Assembly (NCBI GenBank): GCA_016192845.1
Contig: JACPTI010000093.1
Coordinates: 1-64,000 of the forward strand
Length of the DNA stretch: 64,000 bases
From: Acidobacteriota bacterium
GTDB taxonomy: Bacteria; Acidobacteriota; Vicinamibacteria; Vicinamibacterales; UBA2999
Reading direction: 5' to 3'
Shown here: positions 16,597 through 24,102 of the stretch, piece by piece
Layout: each line of letters starts with the position of its first letter
Position numbering within the stretch: the stretch's first letter is position 1
Position numbers and translations under genes: made by a program
The notes under the pieces: model-generated
Databases searched by the model: none
Seen by the model: the letters and a program-made list of their open reading frames with translations, nothing else
What the model was told of the DNA's origin: nothing

Positions 16597-19416
16597 ATGA
16601 CACCCGAGCGCTGGGACCGCATCCGGGAGCTCTATCACACGGCACGGTCGCGGCCGGAGCACGAACGGCCCGGGTTCCTCGCCGAGGCGTGCGCCGGTGA
16701 CGAGGCGCTGCGACGCGAAGTGCAGGCACTCCTCGATCAACCGGTCTCAACCGGCAGCTTCGTCGAGTTCCTTGGTGGGCCGCCTCCTGCACACCTCAGC
16801 CACGAGCGTGGTTCCGACCTCACAGGCCGCCGCATCGGCGGCTATCAGGTGCAGGCACTCCTCGGTCGGGGCGGCATGGGGGAGGTGTACCGTGCCCACG
16901 ACACCAAGCTCGAGCGCGATGTCGCCATCAAAGTGCTTCCGCCGATGTTCACGACCGACCCCGAGCGGCTGGCGCGATTCAACGGCGAAGCGCGCGCGCT
17001 GGCGGCGCTCAATCACCCGCACATCGGCGCGATTTACGGTCTCGAGGACGTGGATCGGGTGCCGGCACTGGTGCTCGAGCTCGTCGAGGGTGAGACGCTG
17101 GCCGATCGGCTCCGGCGCGGACCACTGCCGCTGCGGGACGCGCTCGCCATCGCGCGGCAGATCGCCGACGCGCTCGAGGCCGCGCACCAGAAGGGGATCA
17201 TTCACCGCGATCTGAAGCCGGCCAACATCAAGGTCACGCCGGCCGGGGTCGTCAAGGTCCTCGATTTTGGCCTCGCGAAGGCGGTATCTCCCGAACCCGC
17301 ACTGGCTCAGGACCGATCCCAGTCGCCGACGACCGCGACCGGGACGACACGCGCCGGCGTACTTCTGGGGACGGCGGCCTACATGAGCCCCGAGCAGGCG
17401 CGCGGCCTGCCCGTCGACAACCGCGCCGACATCTGGGCGTTCGGTTGCGTGCTCTACGAGATGCTGACCGGCCGGCCGCCGTTCGTCGCTCCGACGGTCG
17501 CCGAGACGTTTGCGGCGATTCTCGAGCGCGAGCCCGACTGGAAAGCGCTGCCCGCGGCCGTGCCACAGGGCGTGCGCGAGCTGCTGCGGGGCTGCCTCCA
17601 GAAGAACATCACCGAGCGCGTGCAGGAGATCGCGGAGGCCCGGGCGGCGATCGAGCGCGCGCAGCGTGGATGGAACCGGTGGCAGGTCGCGGCAATCGCG
17701 GCGGCGGCGATGGCCGCGCTGGCAGTCGGCGCCGGCCTCTGGTGGCGCACGCCGGCTCGTCCGGCCGACCGCTCCGAGTGGGTCCAGCTCACGCAGTTCC
17801 CCGACTCGGTCGTCCATCCGGCGCTGTCGCCGGACGGTCGCATGGTCGCGTTCATCCGCGGCGCCGCCAGTGCCGTCGTGCCGTTTTCGCGCGGCCAGGT
17901 GTACGTGAAGGCGCTGCCCGACGGCGAGCCGATCCAGCTGACGAACGACTCGCTTCCCAAGATGAGTCCGGTCTTCTCGCCCGACGGTGGGCGGGTCGCG
18001 TATACGACGGTCAATAGGGGATTCGACTGGGACACGTGGACCGTTCCGGTGGCTGGCGGCGAACCGAAAGAATGGCTCGGTAACGCCTCGGGCCTGATCT
18101 GGACCGGGCCCGGGCAGCTGCTGTTCGCCGAGATCCGGGAGAATCCCCACATGGGGATCGTGGCGGCAGACGAGCGCCGAACCGCACCACGTGACGTCTA
18201 TGTGCCGGCGCACGTGCAGGGAATGGCGCACCTCTCGTACGCCTCACCCGATCAGCGGTGGGTGCTGCTGGTCGAAATGGACCAGAACCATGCGTGGACA
18301 CCCTGCCGCGTCGTGCCCATGGACGGGTCATCCGAGGGGCGCCTGGTTGGACCACCGGGCGCGGGTTGCACGTTCGGCGCCTGGACGCCAGACGGCCAGT
18401 GGGTGTACCTGACGTCCAACGCTGGAGGGGCGAATCACATCTGGCGCCAGCGATTTCCGGACGGGGAGCCCGAGCGGGTGACGTCGGGACCGACCGAAGA
18501 AGAAGGGGTCGCGATGGCCGCCGACGGCCGGTCCTTTGTGACGGCCGTGGCACTGCGGAACACATCGCTGTGGGTTTCCGCGGCCGGCGAAGAGCGTCAG
18601 ATTTCGCTCGAAGGCAACGGCGTCGACGCGAAGTTCACGCCCGACGGAAAGCGGCTCCTGTACAAGGTGGTCGGTTCGCTCGGCAACTATCCGCAGCCGG
18701 GCAAGCTATGGGCTGCGGACCTGGACACGGGGCGATCCGAGGAGTTGGTTCCGGACTTTCAGGTCATCGACTACGACATTTCGGCCGACGGCCAGCAGGT
18801 AGTGATCGAGGCTGCTGATGCCGGCGGGACGTCGCGCATCTGGCTGGCGCGTCTCGACGGGCGTCTCCCGCCGCGGCAGATTCCAAACGTGGAAGGGAAG
18901 CAACCGCGGTTCGCGCCCGACGGTGACGTCTATTTCCGTCGTCCCGAGGGTGCGGCCACGTTCGTCTATCGGATGCGAGCCGATGGGAGCGGCATGCAGA
19001 AGGTGATCGAGCAGCCGATTGCCTTGATGGGCGAGGTGTCGCGGGACGGCCGCTGGATCACGGGATGGACCTCGGTGGCCGGCAACGGCGGATCGGCGTG
19101 GCAGGCGTTTCCGCTGGATGGGCGGCCACCGGTCGTGATCGGGAGTACCGGGCAATTGACCTGGTCGCCCACGGGAGACTGGGCGTCGCTGTCAGGAGGC
19201 GTCGTTCCCGAAGGGCGCAGCTACATCTTCCCCTTGCCTCCCGGCGAGGCGCTGCCGCCCATCCCCGCGGGAGGGTTTCACAACGAGAAGGATATCGCCC
19301 GGCTCCCGGGCGCGCGGCGGGTCGACGTCCGGGCAATACCGGGTCCGACTCCGGATCTCTACGCGTTCTATCGCATGACGACGCAGCGGAACCTGTTCCG
19401 CATTCCGATTTCGTAG
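16597..19416 (+). CDS. Ser/Thr protein kinase with PD40 beta-propeller
   Basis: This is a 939-aa Pkn-type kinase. The glycine loop LGRGGMGEVYRA, the Lys in VAIKVLPP, the catalytic loop HRDLKPANIKV (about 203), LDFGLAK and GTAAYMSPEQARG are all intact (kinase about 75-345). One membrane segment (about 364-386) leads to a long extracytoplasmic WD40-like/PD40 propeller (about 395-930, repeats such as HPALSPDGRMVAFI). Good SD AAGGAGG at 16585. Such kinases are often paired with TIGR02999 ECF sigma factors, and one lies at 20.8 kb. Signal sensing by the propeller is inference. Confidence 0.95.
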   Translation: MTPERWDRIRELYHTARSRPEHERPGFLAEACAGDEALRREVQALLDQPVSTGSFVEFLGGPPPAHLSHERGSDLTGRRIGGYQVQALLGRGGMGEVYRAHDTKLERDVAIKVLPPMFTTDPERLARFNGEARALAALNHPHIGAIYGLEDVDRVPALVLELVEGETLADRLRRGPLPLRDALAIARQIADALEAAHQKGIIHRDLKPANIKVTPAGVVKVLDFGLAKAVSPEPALAQDRSQSPTTATGTTRAGVLLGTAAYMSPEQARGLPVDNRADIWAFGCVLYEMLTGRPPFVAPTVAETFAAILEREPDWKALPAAVPQGVRELLRGCLQKNITERVQEIAEARAAIERAQRGWNRWQVAAIAAAAMAALAVGAGLWWRTPARPADRSEWVQLTQFPDSVVHPALSPDGRMVAFIRGAASAVVPFSRGQVYVKALPDGEPIQLTNDSLPKMSPVFSPDGGRVAYTTVNRGFDWDTWTVPVAGGEPKEWLGNASGLIWTGPGQLLFAEIRENPHMGIVAADERRTAPRDVYVPAHVQGMAHLSYASPDQRWVLLVEMDQNHAWTPCRVVPMDGSSEGRLVGPPGAGCTFGAWTPDGQWVYLTSNAGGANHIWRQRFPDGEPERVTSGPTEEEGVAMAADGRSFVTAVALRNTSLWVSAAGEERQISLEGNGVDAKFTPDGKRLLYKVVGSLGNYPQPGKLWAADLDTGRSEELVPDFQVIDYDISADGQQVVIEAADAGGTSRIWLARLDGRLPPRQIPNVEGKQPRFAPDGDVYFRRPEGAATFVYRMRADGSGMQKVIEQPIALMGEVSRDGRWITGWTSVAGNGGSAWQAFPLDGRPPVVIGSTGQLTWSPTGDWASLSGGVVPEGRSYIFPLPPGEALPPIPAGGFHNEKDIARLPGARRVDVRAIPGPTPDLYAFYRMTTQRNLFRIPIS

Positions 19417-19622
19417 GACCGGCTGCGGTTCGTTCGCGGCCATCCACCACTTACATCCCCCAATCCTCGTAATGTGCAGGGGCGCGTCACGCTACGCGCC
19501 CACGGCCCGGCGCGAGCACCAATCGGGGTGACTCGTTCTAACGGTCTCTTGCGCGATCTGCAGTGAGGGGACAGAGACCCCGCCCTGGCGGCGAGGCCAC
19601 CCCGGGAAGCGAGGACTTATCT
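19417..19622. other. Spacer without gene, apart from one hairpin
   Basis: No coding frame I can support. The hairpin at 19480-19501 is listed separately. The remainder shows no repeat or motif that I recognise and leads into the HAF remnant. Confidence 0.5.
19480..19501. terminator. Candidate terminator hairpin after the kinase
   Basis: Arms GGGCGCGT and ACGCGCCC around a 6-nt loop, 64 nt after the stop. There is no U-run, so intrinsic termination is uncertain. Confidence 0.4.
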
Positions 19623-19811
19623 ATGTCGAGTCGTTAGACGCGTCAGACCCCACTTGCCATCTGTGCGTCCGCCATGGCGGCGCGGGCTGTCGGGGCACAG
19701 GCGTTGACGGTCACCCCGATCGATTTCCCCGGCGCCGTGGTGACCCAAGCACGGAGCATCAACGCCCAGGGTGAGATCGTCGAACCGACACGAAGGAGCG
19801 AACTGACATGA
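19623..19811 (+). pseudogene. HAF-repeat protein remnant
   Basis: Reading from ATG 19623 gives MSSR, a TAG stop, then a signal-peptide-like stretch and one HAF unit (VTPIDFPGAVVTQARSINAQGEIV) before unrelated sequence ends at a TGA overlapping the next ATG. The intact HAF protein at 21677 has the same unit type (FTTIDVPVAGARSTTANGINARGDIVG). Nonsense codon plus truncation mark it as a remnant. Translation from the internal ATG at 19674 would yield a 45-aa peptide. Confidence 0.65.
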
Positions 19812-20785
19812 AAAAACTGAGAATGCTCGTTGGCCTCGCCTTTCTCGTAGCGGCTCTCATGGAGGGGAACGCCCAGGGCATGGATATCAGTGGAACTTTG
19901 TCGAGCACGCTGACCATCTATGAGAACAGTCGGTTGGTGGGCGATGTGACATGCACGATGACCGATGCGCCTTGTATCGCGTTGGGTGCTTCTCACATCC
20001 AGTTGAGACTGAACGGTTTCACTATAACCGGTCCGGCCAACCCTCCTACGGGCTGCGTCGTCCCCGATCCCACGCTCGTGGAGTTCCTGCCCGGTGATGG
20101 GGTTTGGGTTCAAGCTGGTCTGGACCATGTAGCTATTTTGGGCCCGGGGTTGGTGCAGAGATTTGCTCGACATGGAATTCACATCGGCGATTTCGGCCCC
20201 GGATTTAGCGCCCCGCCTGCCGGCACAACCACAAAGGTCAGGGTGAAGGGTGTGACGTCCTCTCATAATTGCTTCAGTGGACTCCAACTGTCCTTCGTGT
20301 CCGACAGTGACATCGAGGAGAACGTATCGATGAGAAACGCCATTGCTTCGGGGTCATTCCCTTGCGGCGGCAACTGTGTCTTCCAAAGCCCCAACAATCG
20401 CATTCGGCGGAATGTATTCGGCGGCAATGGTTTGGCTGTGCCGAATAACGACTTCGGCGTCGGCCTTACGGGGCTGGGCAGTACCGGCAACGTAGTGGAG
20501 GAGAACGCCATCGTCGGGAACACGAACGGGGTCCGGATTTCACCTGGCCTCGGCGGCAATCTGGTGCGCCGCAATATCATCACGGGCAACCCTCCCGTTC
20601 AGCTCAACGTGACCTTCGGGGCTTTCGGTGGCGTGGATATCCTGAACCTTGGGCCGGCGGGCGCGAACGCTTTTGAGGAGAACCTCTGCCTGACCTACTC
20701 AGGTCCCGGACCCGCTCCTTGTCCAAACATTCCGAAGTTCGCTGGCCACCACAATACTTCTCAGGCCTCCTCGGAAGCGCCTTAG
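19808..20785 (+). CDS. Secreted right-handed parallel beta-helix protein
   Basis: A signal peptide (MKKLRMLVGLAFLVAALMEG) is followed by about 300 residues of short repeated Asn/Gly-rich coils (NRIRRNVFGGNGLAV, NVVEENAIVGNTNGVRI, NLVRRNIITGN), typical of pectate-lyase-like or NosD-type beta-helices. No catalytic set is evident. SD GAAGGAG precedes the ATG. The DNA is visibly richer in A and T than its neighbours, with codons such as AAA, ATA and TTG, suggesting recent transfer. The 3' end overlaps the convergent sigma factor gene by 4 nt (TTAG). Confidence 0.8.
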   Translation: MKKLRMLVGLAFLVAALMEGNAQGMDISGTLSSTLTIYENSRLVGDVTCTMTDAPCIALGASHIQLRLNGFTITGPANPPTGCVVPDPTLVEFLPGDGVWVQAGLDHVAILGPGLVQRFARHGIHIGDFGPGFSAPPAGTTTKVRVKGVTSSHNCFSGLQLSFVSDSDIEENVSMRNAIASGSFPCGGNCVFQSPNNRIRRNVFGGNGLAVPNNDFGVGLTGLGSTGNVVEENAIVGNTNGVRISPGLGGNLVRRNIITGNPPVQLNVTFGAFGGVDILNLGPAGANAFEENLCLTYSGPGPAPCPNIPKFAGHHNTSQASSEAP

Positions 20786-21363
20786 GCCGACCTCGACAAA
20801 TCGGCGCGCAGCCAGGCCTTGGCCATTGTCCACTCGCGCACCACTGTGGCCGGGGAGGCGCCGACGACTTCGGCCGTCTCCTCGATCGTCAGCCCCCCGA
20901 AGTAGCGCAGCTCGACGATGCGCTCCTGGCGCGGATCGAACGCCGCCAGACGCTCGAGCGATTCGTGCAGCGCCAGGATGTCTACCTCGTTGGGCGCGTC
21001 GGCCGCAACCGCATCTCCAGTCAGCGGGACCCGCTCCCACCCGCCGCCGCGCTTCTCAGCGCGTCGCCGTCTCGAGTAATCGACCAGGATGCGCCGCATC
21101 ACCTGCGCGGCCACGCCGAAGAAGTGCGCGCGATTGCGCCACTGGACCTGGCGCTGGTCGACGAGCCGAAGGTAGGCCTCGTGCACCAGCGCCGTCGGCT
21201 GCAGCGGATGCCCGGCCGGCTCGCGCTGCATGTAGGCGGCCGCCTGGCGCCGCAGGTGCTCGTAGACGAGCGGGGTCAGGCGATCGAGCGCCTCACGGTG
21301 GCCATCACCCCATGCGATGAGCAACTGCGTAATGGTGGCCGTGTCGTTGCTGTTGTCCGCCAT
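20782..21363 (-). CDS. ECF sigma factor, TIGR02999 type
   Basis: This is a 193-aa sigma-70 family protein. Region 2 (PLVYEHLRRQAAAYMQRE, then LVHEAYLRLVD and FFGVAAQVMRRILVDYSRRR) and region 4 (ERIVELRYFGGLTIEETAEVVGASPATVVREW) are complete. The HFFGVAAQ and Arg-rich linker sequences are characteristic of the group found with Ser/Thr kinases in Acidobacteriota and Planctomycetes. I chose the ATG at 21363 (MADNSNDTATITQLL). It may transcribe the nearby kinase or exported proteins; no anti-sigma gene is adjacent. Confidence 0.93.
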   Translation of the reverse strand: MADNSNDTATITQLLIAWGDGHREALDRLTPLVYEHLRRQAAAYMQREPAGHPLQPTALVHEAYLRLVDQRQVQWRNRAHFFGVAAQVMRRILVDYSRRRRAEKRGGGWERVPLTGDAVAADAPNEVDILALHESLERLAAFDPRQERIVELRYFGGLTIEETAEVVGASPATVVREWTMAKAWLRADLSRSA

Positions 21364-21507
21364 CGCTGCACGTGCGTCGCCCCGGGCGTCGCCAAACGGT
21401 GTCCCACTTTGTATCACGAAACCTACACACATCCGCTCGGGCGCCTTGCAAGCCCGACGTCTTCGCCTGAGTGAATCCGAGGCGGGTTTGCGCGTAAGGG
21501 ACAGGGG

Positions 21508-21693
21508 GTGAACGCCATGCGCAAGCGGGTGCCGGTGCTGCTTCTTGTATTTGCTGGTGTCCTGGTCCCGAAGGCACGGGTTGCCCTTTACGCGATCTGT
21601 AGCGAGGGCCGCTTCACGAGCAGCATCCCCACGCCGGCTCTGACGTCCGCGGATCGCGCTCACGAGGAGGATAACGATGGGTCGAATCAGTAA
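21508..21693 (+). pseudogene. TonB-receptor leader remnant
   Basis: The sequence from about 21478 through the first 15 or so codons (MRKRVPVLLLVFAGVLVP) closely matches the leader of the TonB receptor remnant at 24.1 kb, including GGGTGAACGCCATG and the upstream TTTGCGCGT. After about 60 bp homology is lost and the frame runs into the start of the HAF gene. It is read as a truncated duplicate. A short coupled leader peptide is an alternative. Confidence 0.55.
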
Positions 21694-22603
21694 TAAGCCG
21701 TTTCAGCTGGCCCTCGGGTCGCTGGCCATTGCCTTCACAATGGTGGTACTCGCCGGCTCGAGGGGTCTTGCTCGGGATATCACCGGCACGTCCGTCCCCA
21801 TCGAGGTGCCGGGCGCGCGATCGACGGCCGCGCGCGCCATCACGGCGGACGGGCGCATCGTCGGACAGTTCACTGATGCGAACGGCCGGACACATGGCTT
21901 CCTCCTGGCGGAGGGGGGCTTCACAACCATCGACGTTCCCGTCGCCGGAGCGAGATCGACCACTGCGAACGGGATCAATGCCCGTGGCGACATCGTTGGG
22001 GCCTGGGTGGACAGCGGAGGCGTCACCCACGGGTACGTTCTGCCGGCATACGGACCCTTCGCCGTTGTCGATTTTGAAAACGCGTTCTTCACAACCGCCT
22101 TCGGGATCAACGCCGCCGGAGACATCGTCGGGCAATATGACACCAGCGAGAAGCGCTACGGATATCTACTGAGTCGGGCCGGTGTGTTCACCTCGATTGA
22201 TCTCCCCGACACGCTGGGACCTCCACCGTTTGGCACGTCGGCATACTCGATCAACGAGCGTGGTGATATCGTGGGAGCCTACTTCGACGGCACCGTACAC
22301 GGCTATATCCTGCCGGACGGCGCAATCACGCACATGCCGCTTGACGTCCCTGGCGGCATCAACACGCTGGCACGCGGCATCAACTCACAAGGAGACATCG
22401 TTGGCGACTCCGTCCTGGGCGGCCGACGGGTGGCGTTCAGACGCGATCGTCATGGCAGCTACGACTCGTTCGAGGCACCGACCGCCGCACCAGCAACCGC
22501 GACGCTTGCTTTCGGCATCAATGCTGCCGGCGACATCGTCGGACAGTACACGTACCTCGGCGTGACGCGCGGTTTTGTGATGTATCGGAGTCGAACTCCA
22601 TAA
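21677..22603 (+). CDS. Exported HAF-repeat protein
   Basis: A signal peptide (hydrophobic about residues 10-32) is followed by six tandem repeats of about 45 residues. Each repeat contains a GI/SIN-x-x-GDIVG core (GINARGDIVGAW, GINAAGDIVGQY, SINERGDIVGAY, GINSQGDIVGDS, GINAAGDIVGQY) and a HGYxL strand. This HAF repeat is known from surface or extracellular proteins of unknown function. AGGAGG lies 6 nt before the ATG. It ends in SRTP with no PEP-CTERM-type anchor. A one-repeat remnant lies 2 kb upstream. Confidence 0.85.
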   Translation: MGRISNKPFQLALGSLAIAFTMVVLAGSRGLARDITGTSVPIEVPGARSTAARAITADGRIVGQFTDANGRTHGFLLAEGGFTTIDVPVAGARSTTANGINARGDIVGAWVDSGGVTHGYVLPAYGPFAVVDFENAFFTTAFGINAAGDIVGQYDTSEKRYGYLLSRAGVFTSIDLPDTLGPPPFGTSAYSINERGDIVGAYFDGTVHGYILPDGAITHMPLDVPGGINTLARGINSQGDIVGDSVLGGRRVAFRRDRHGSYDSFEAPTAAPATATLAFGINAAGDIVGQYTYLGVTRGFVMYRSRTP

Positions 22604-22619
22604 CGCTCAGATCCGGGCC

Positions 22620-22960
22620 AGATTGGGGCGACCCCTCGCGTAGCTCCGGCACGTGTCGCAGGCGTCGACGCGCGCGTGCGGAAACTGCTCCGCGCTGAAG
22701 ACCGGCCGCGCATCGAACCCCTGTTCACCGCTCCCTCGATCTGCTTCGTCACCGATGGCCCGAAGCCGCGGGAGGTGTTTGCGGCCGACTCTCGGGACCG
22801 CGTCGTTCACCATCTCCTCGTGGCGTACCAGGAGCGGATATCGAGCCCCTCTTCATCCCCGACTCCTACGCCTGCCGGGCTGGGAAGAGGACGCTGGCCG
22901 CCAGCCACCGCCTCGTGCAGTTCCGCCGGCAGGCCACCGCCAACGGCCGGCGCCAAGAAG
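22620..22960 (+). pseudogene. Reverse transcriptase fragment, frameshifted
   Basis: From 22676 the frame reads RKLLRAEDRPRIEPLF, then KPREVFAADSRDRVVHHLLV, the N-terminal block of group II/DGR-like reverse transcriptases. A one-base shift near 22833 moves the homology to the next frame, which continues PLFIPDSYACRAGK and AASHRLVQFRRQATANG. Nothing resembling the YADD catalytic domain follows. The gene is truncated on both sides, and which RT class it came from cannot be decided from this block. Confidence 0.65.
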
Positions 22961-23045
22961 GTGCGTGGCTGTCCCACGGCGTCGCGGCGCGCGCAGATTC
23001 CTCGACAAGACCGAAGAGGCATGCGATCGTAAGACCACGCAGGGC

Positions 23046-23100
23046 TTGACAAGCTCGACCCTGTTCGCGTAATACTAATTTGTAATACGAAGGAGGCGCG
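23046..23100 (+). promoter_or_regulatory. Promoter and candidate operator of vapBC
   Basis: TTGACA (23046-23051) and TAATAC (23070-23075) are 18 bp apart, a near-consensus sigma-70 promoter. GTAATAC occurs twice (23069-23075, 23082-23088) and could be the VapB site overlapping the -10. AAGGAGG follows just before the GTG. Confidence 0.65.
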
Positions 23101-23102
23101 CC

Positions 23103-23378
23103 GTGGCATTGACCGTCCGGCTCAGCCCCAAAACCGAGCGTGCCCTGAACGCCCTGGCGAAGCGCCGGCGTCAGTCGCGTTCCGATGTGGTTCGCGACGC
23201 GCTGACCTATTACGAGGCGCTGACCGCCGGCCGGGATCGGCGCGCCGCCCGTCCCTATGACTCGTGGCTGGATGTTATCGGTGTGATTGACTGTGGTGTG
23301 CGCCACCCCGGGCGCACGACCGGTGAGCAGTTGACCGACATCGTGCGCGAAAAGGCACGCGCGCGGCATGCTCGTTGA
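23103..23378 (+). CDS. VapB-type antitoxin, ribbon-helix-helix
   Basis: A 91-aa protein with N-terminal RHH DNA-binding sequence (ALTVRLSPKTERALNALAKR, then RSDVVRDALTYYEAL). The C-terminal tail (about residues 45-91) would wrap the toxin. It starts at GTG after a strong SD and overlaps the PIN toxin gene by 11 nt, the usual antitoxin-first order. RHH antitoxins normally autorepress, consistent with the direct repeats in the promoter. Confidence 0.85.
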   Translation: MALTVRLSPKTERALNALAKRRRQSRSDVVRDALTYYEALTAGRDRRAARPYDSWLDVIGVIDCGVRHPGRTTGEQLTDIVREKARARHAR

Positions 23379-23772
23379 CGCCGGGCCGCTCGTCGCGCTC
23401 CTCGACCGGGGCGATCCGGCGCACGAGGTGTCGGTCGCGGCATTCAAGACCGTCCGAGATCCATTGATCACCGTCTGGCCGGCGTTTACCGAAGCCATGT
23501 ACCTGCTCGGCGGCTCCTGGCCGGGCCAAAAGGCTCTCTGGAGCCGCTTGGAAACGGACGCTCTGAGGCTGGCTCCCCTGGACGAGCGCGATGCGCCTCG
23601 AATGCGCGAGCTGATGGAGAAGTACCGTGACCTGCCCATGGACCTGGCGGACGCGGCCCTCGTACGCGTAGCGGAGCGCGAAGGGCTGACACAGATCTTC
23701 ACGCTCGACCGCAAGCACTTCTCGATCTACCGCCCCGGTCGCCGACGACGATTCTCGATCATACCGGCGTAG
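23368..23772 (+). CDS. VapC-type PIN-domain ribonuclease toxin
   Basis: A 134-aa PIN domain. The acidic metal-binding set is visible: D4 in MLVDAGPLVALLD, E42 in FTEAMYLL, D92/D95 in LPMDLADAALV, and D114 in IFTLDRKHF. VapC toxins cleave tRNA or rRNA when antitoxin is lost. All catalytic residues are present, so the toxin looks intact. The pair sits among gene remnants. Confidence 0.9.
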   Translation: MLVDAGPLVALLDRGDPAHEVSVAAFKTVRDPLITVWPAFTEAMYLLGGSWPGQKALWSRLETDALRLAPLDERDAPRMRELMEKYRDLPMDLADAALVRVAEREGLTQIFTLDRKHFSIYRPGRRRRFSIIPA

Positions 23773-23774
23773 CG

Positions 23775-24050
23775 CGCGAAGCGCGAACAGCGTCATCGCC
23801 GGCACATCGACGCCTCTGGCGCGTGCCACCGACTGCATGCGAGAGCTCGCGGAGCAGAACGACCGCGAAGAATGCCAGCGCGGCGACGCCGGCTGCCGTC
23901 CAGACCAGCCCGGCCGGCCATTCGCGATTCACGGAGTGCAGATGTCCGGCCAGCGACATCGTGAGCAGCGCCGCAATCAGGAACCAGCTGAAATGCGGAC
24001 TGACTTCGATACCGAAGATGGGGCCGAGCTGGATGTCGCTACGGCCTCGC
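23775..24050 (-). pseudogene. M50 site-2-protease remnant
   Basis: On the minus strand the frame reads IQLGPIFGIEVSPHFSWFLI, further hydrophobic sequence, then VVLLRELSHAV. M50 proteases of the Rip/SpoIVFB type begin this way and carry HExxH where this has RELSH, so a zinc-binding His is lost. One extra G just after (near 23836) shifts the frame; the continuation ARARGVDVPAMTLFALRA lies in the next frame. The sequence then ends at the vapC stop. Clearly decayed. Confidence 0.7.
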
Positions 24051-24102
24051 CTGAATCAATCCAGGGCGGATTTGCGCGTTAAGGAACAGAGGGGTGAACG
24101 CC

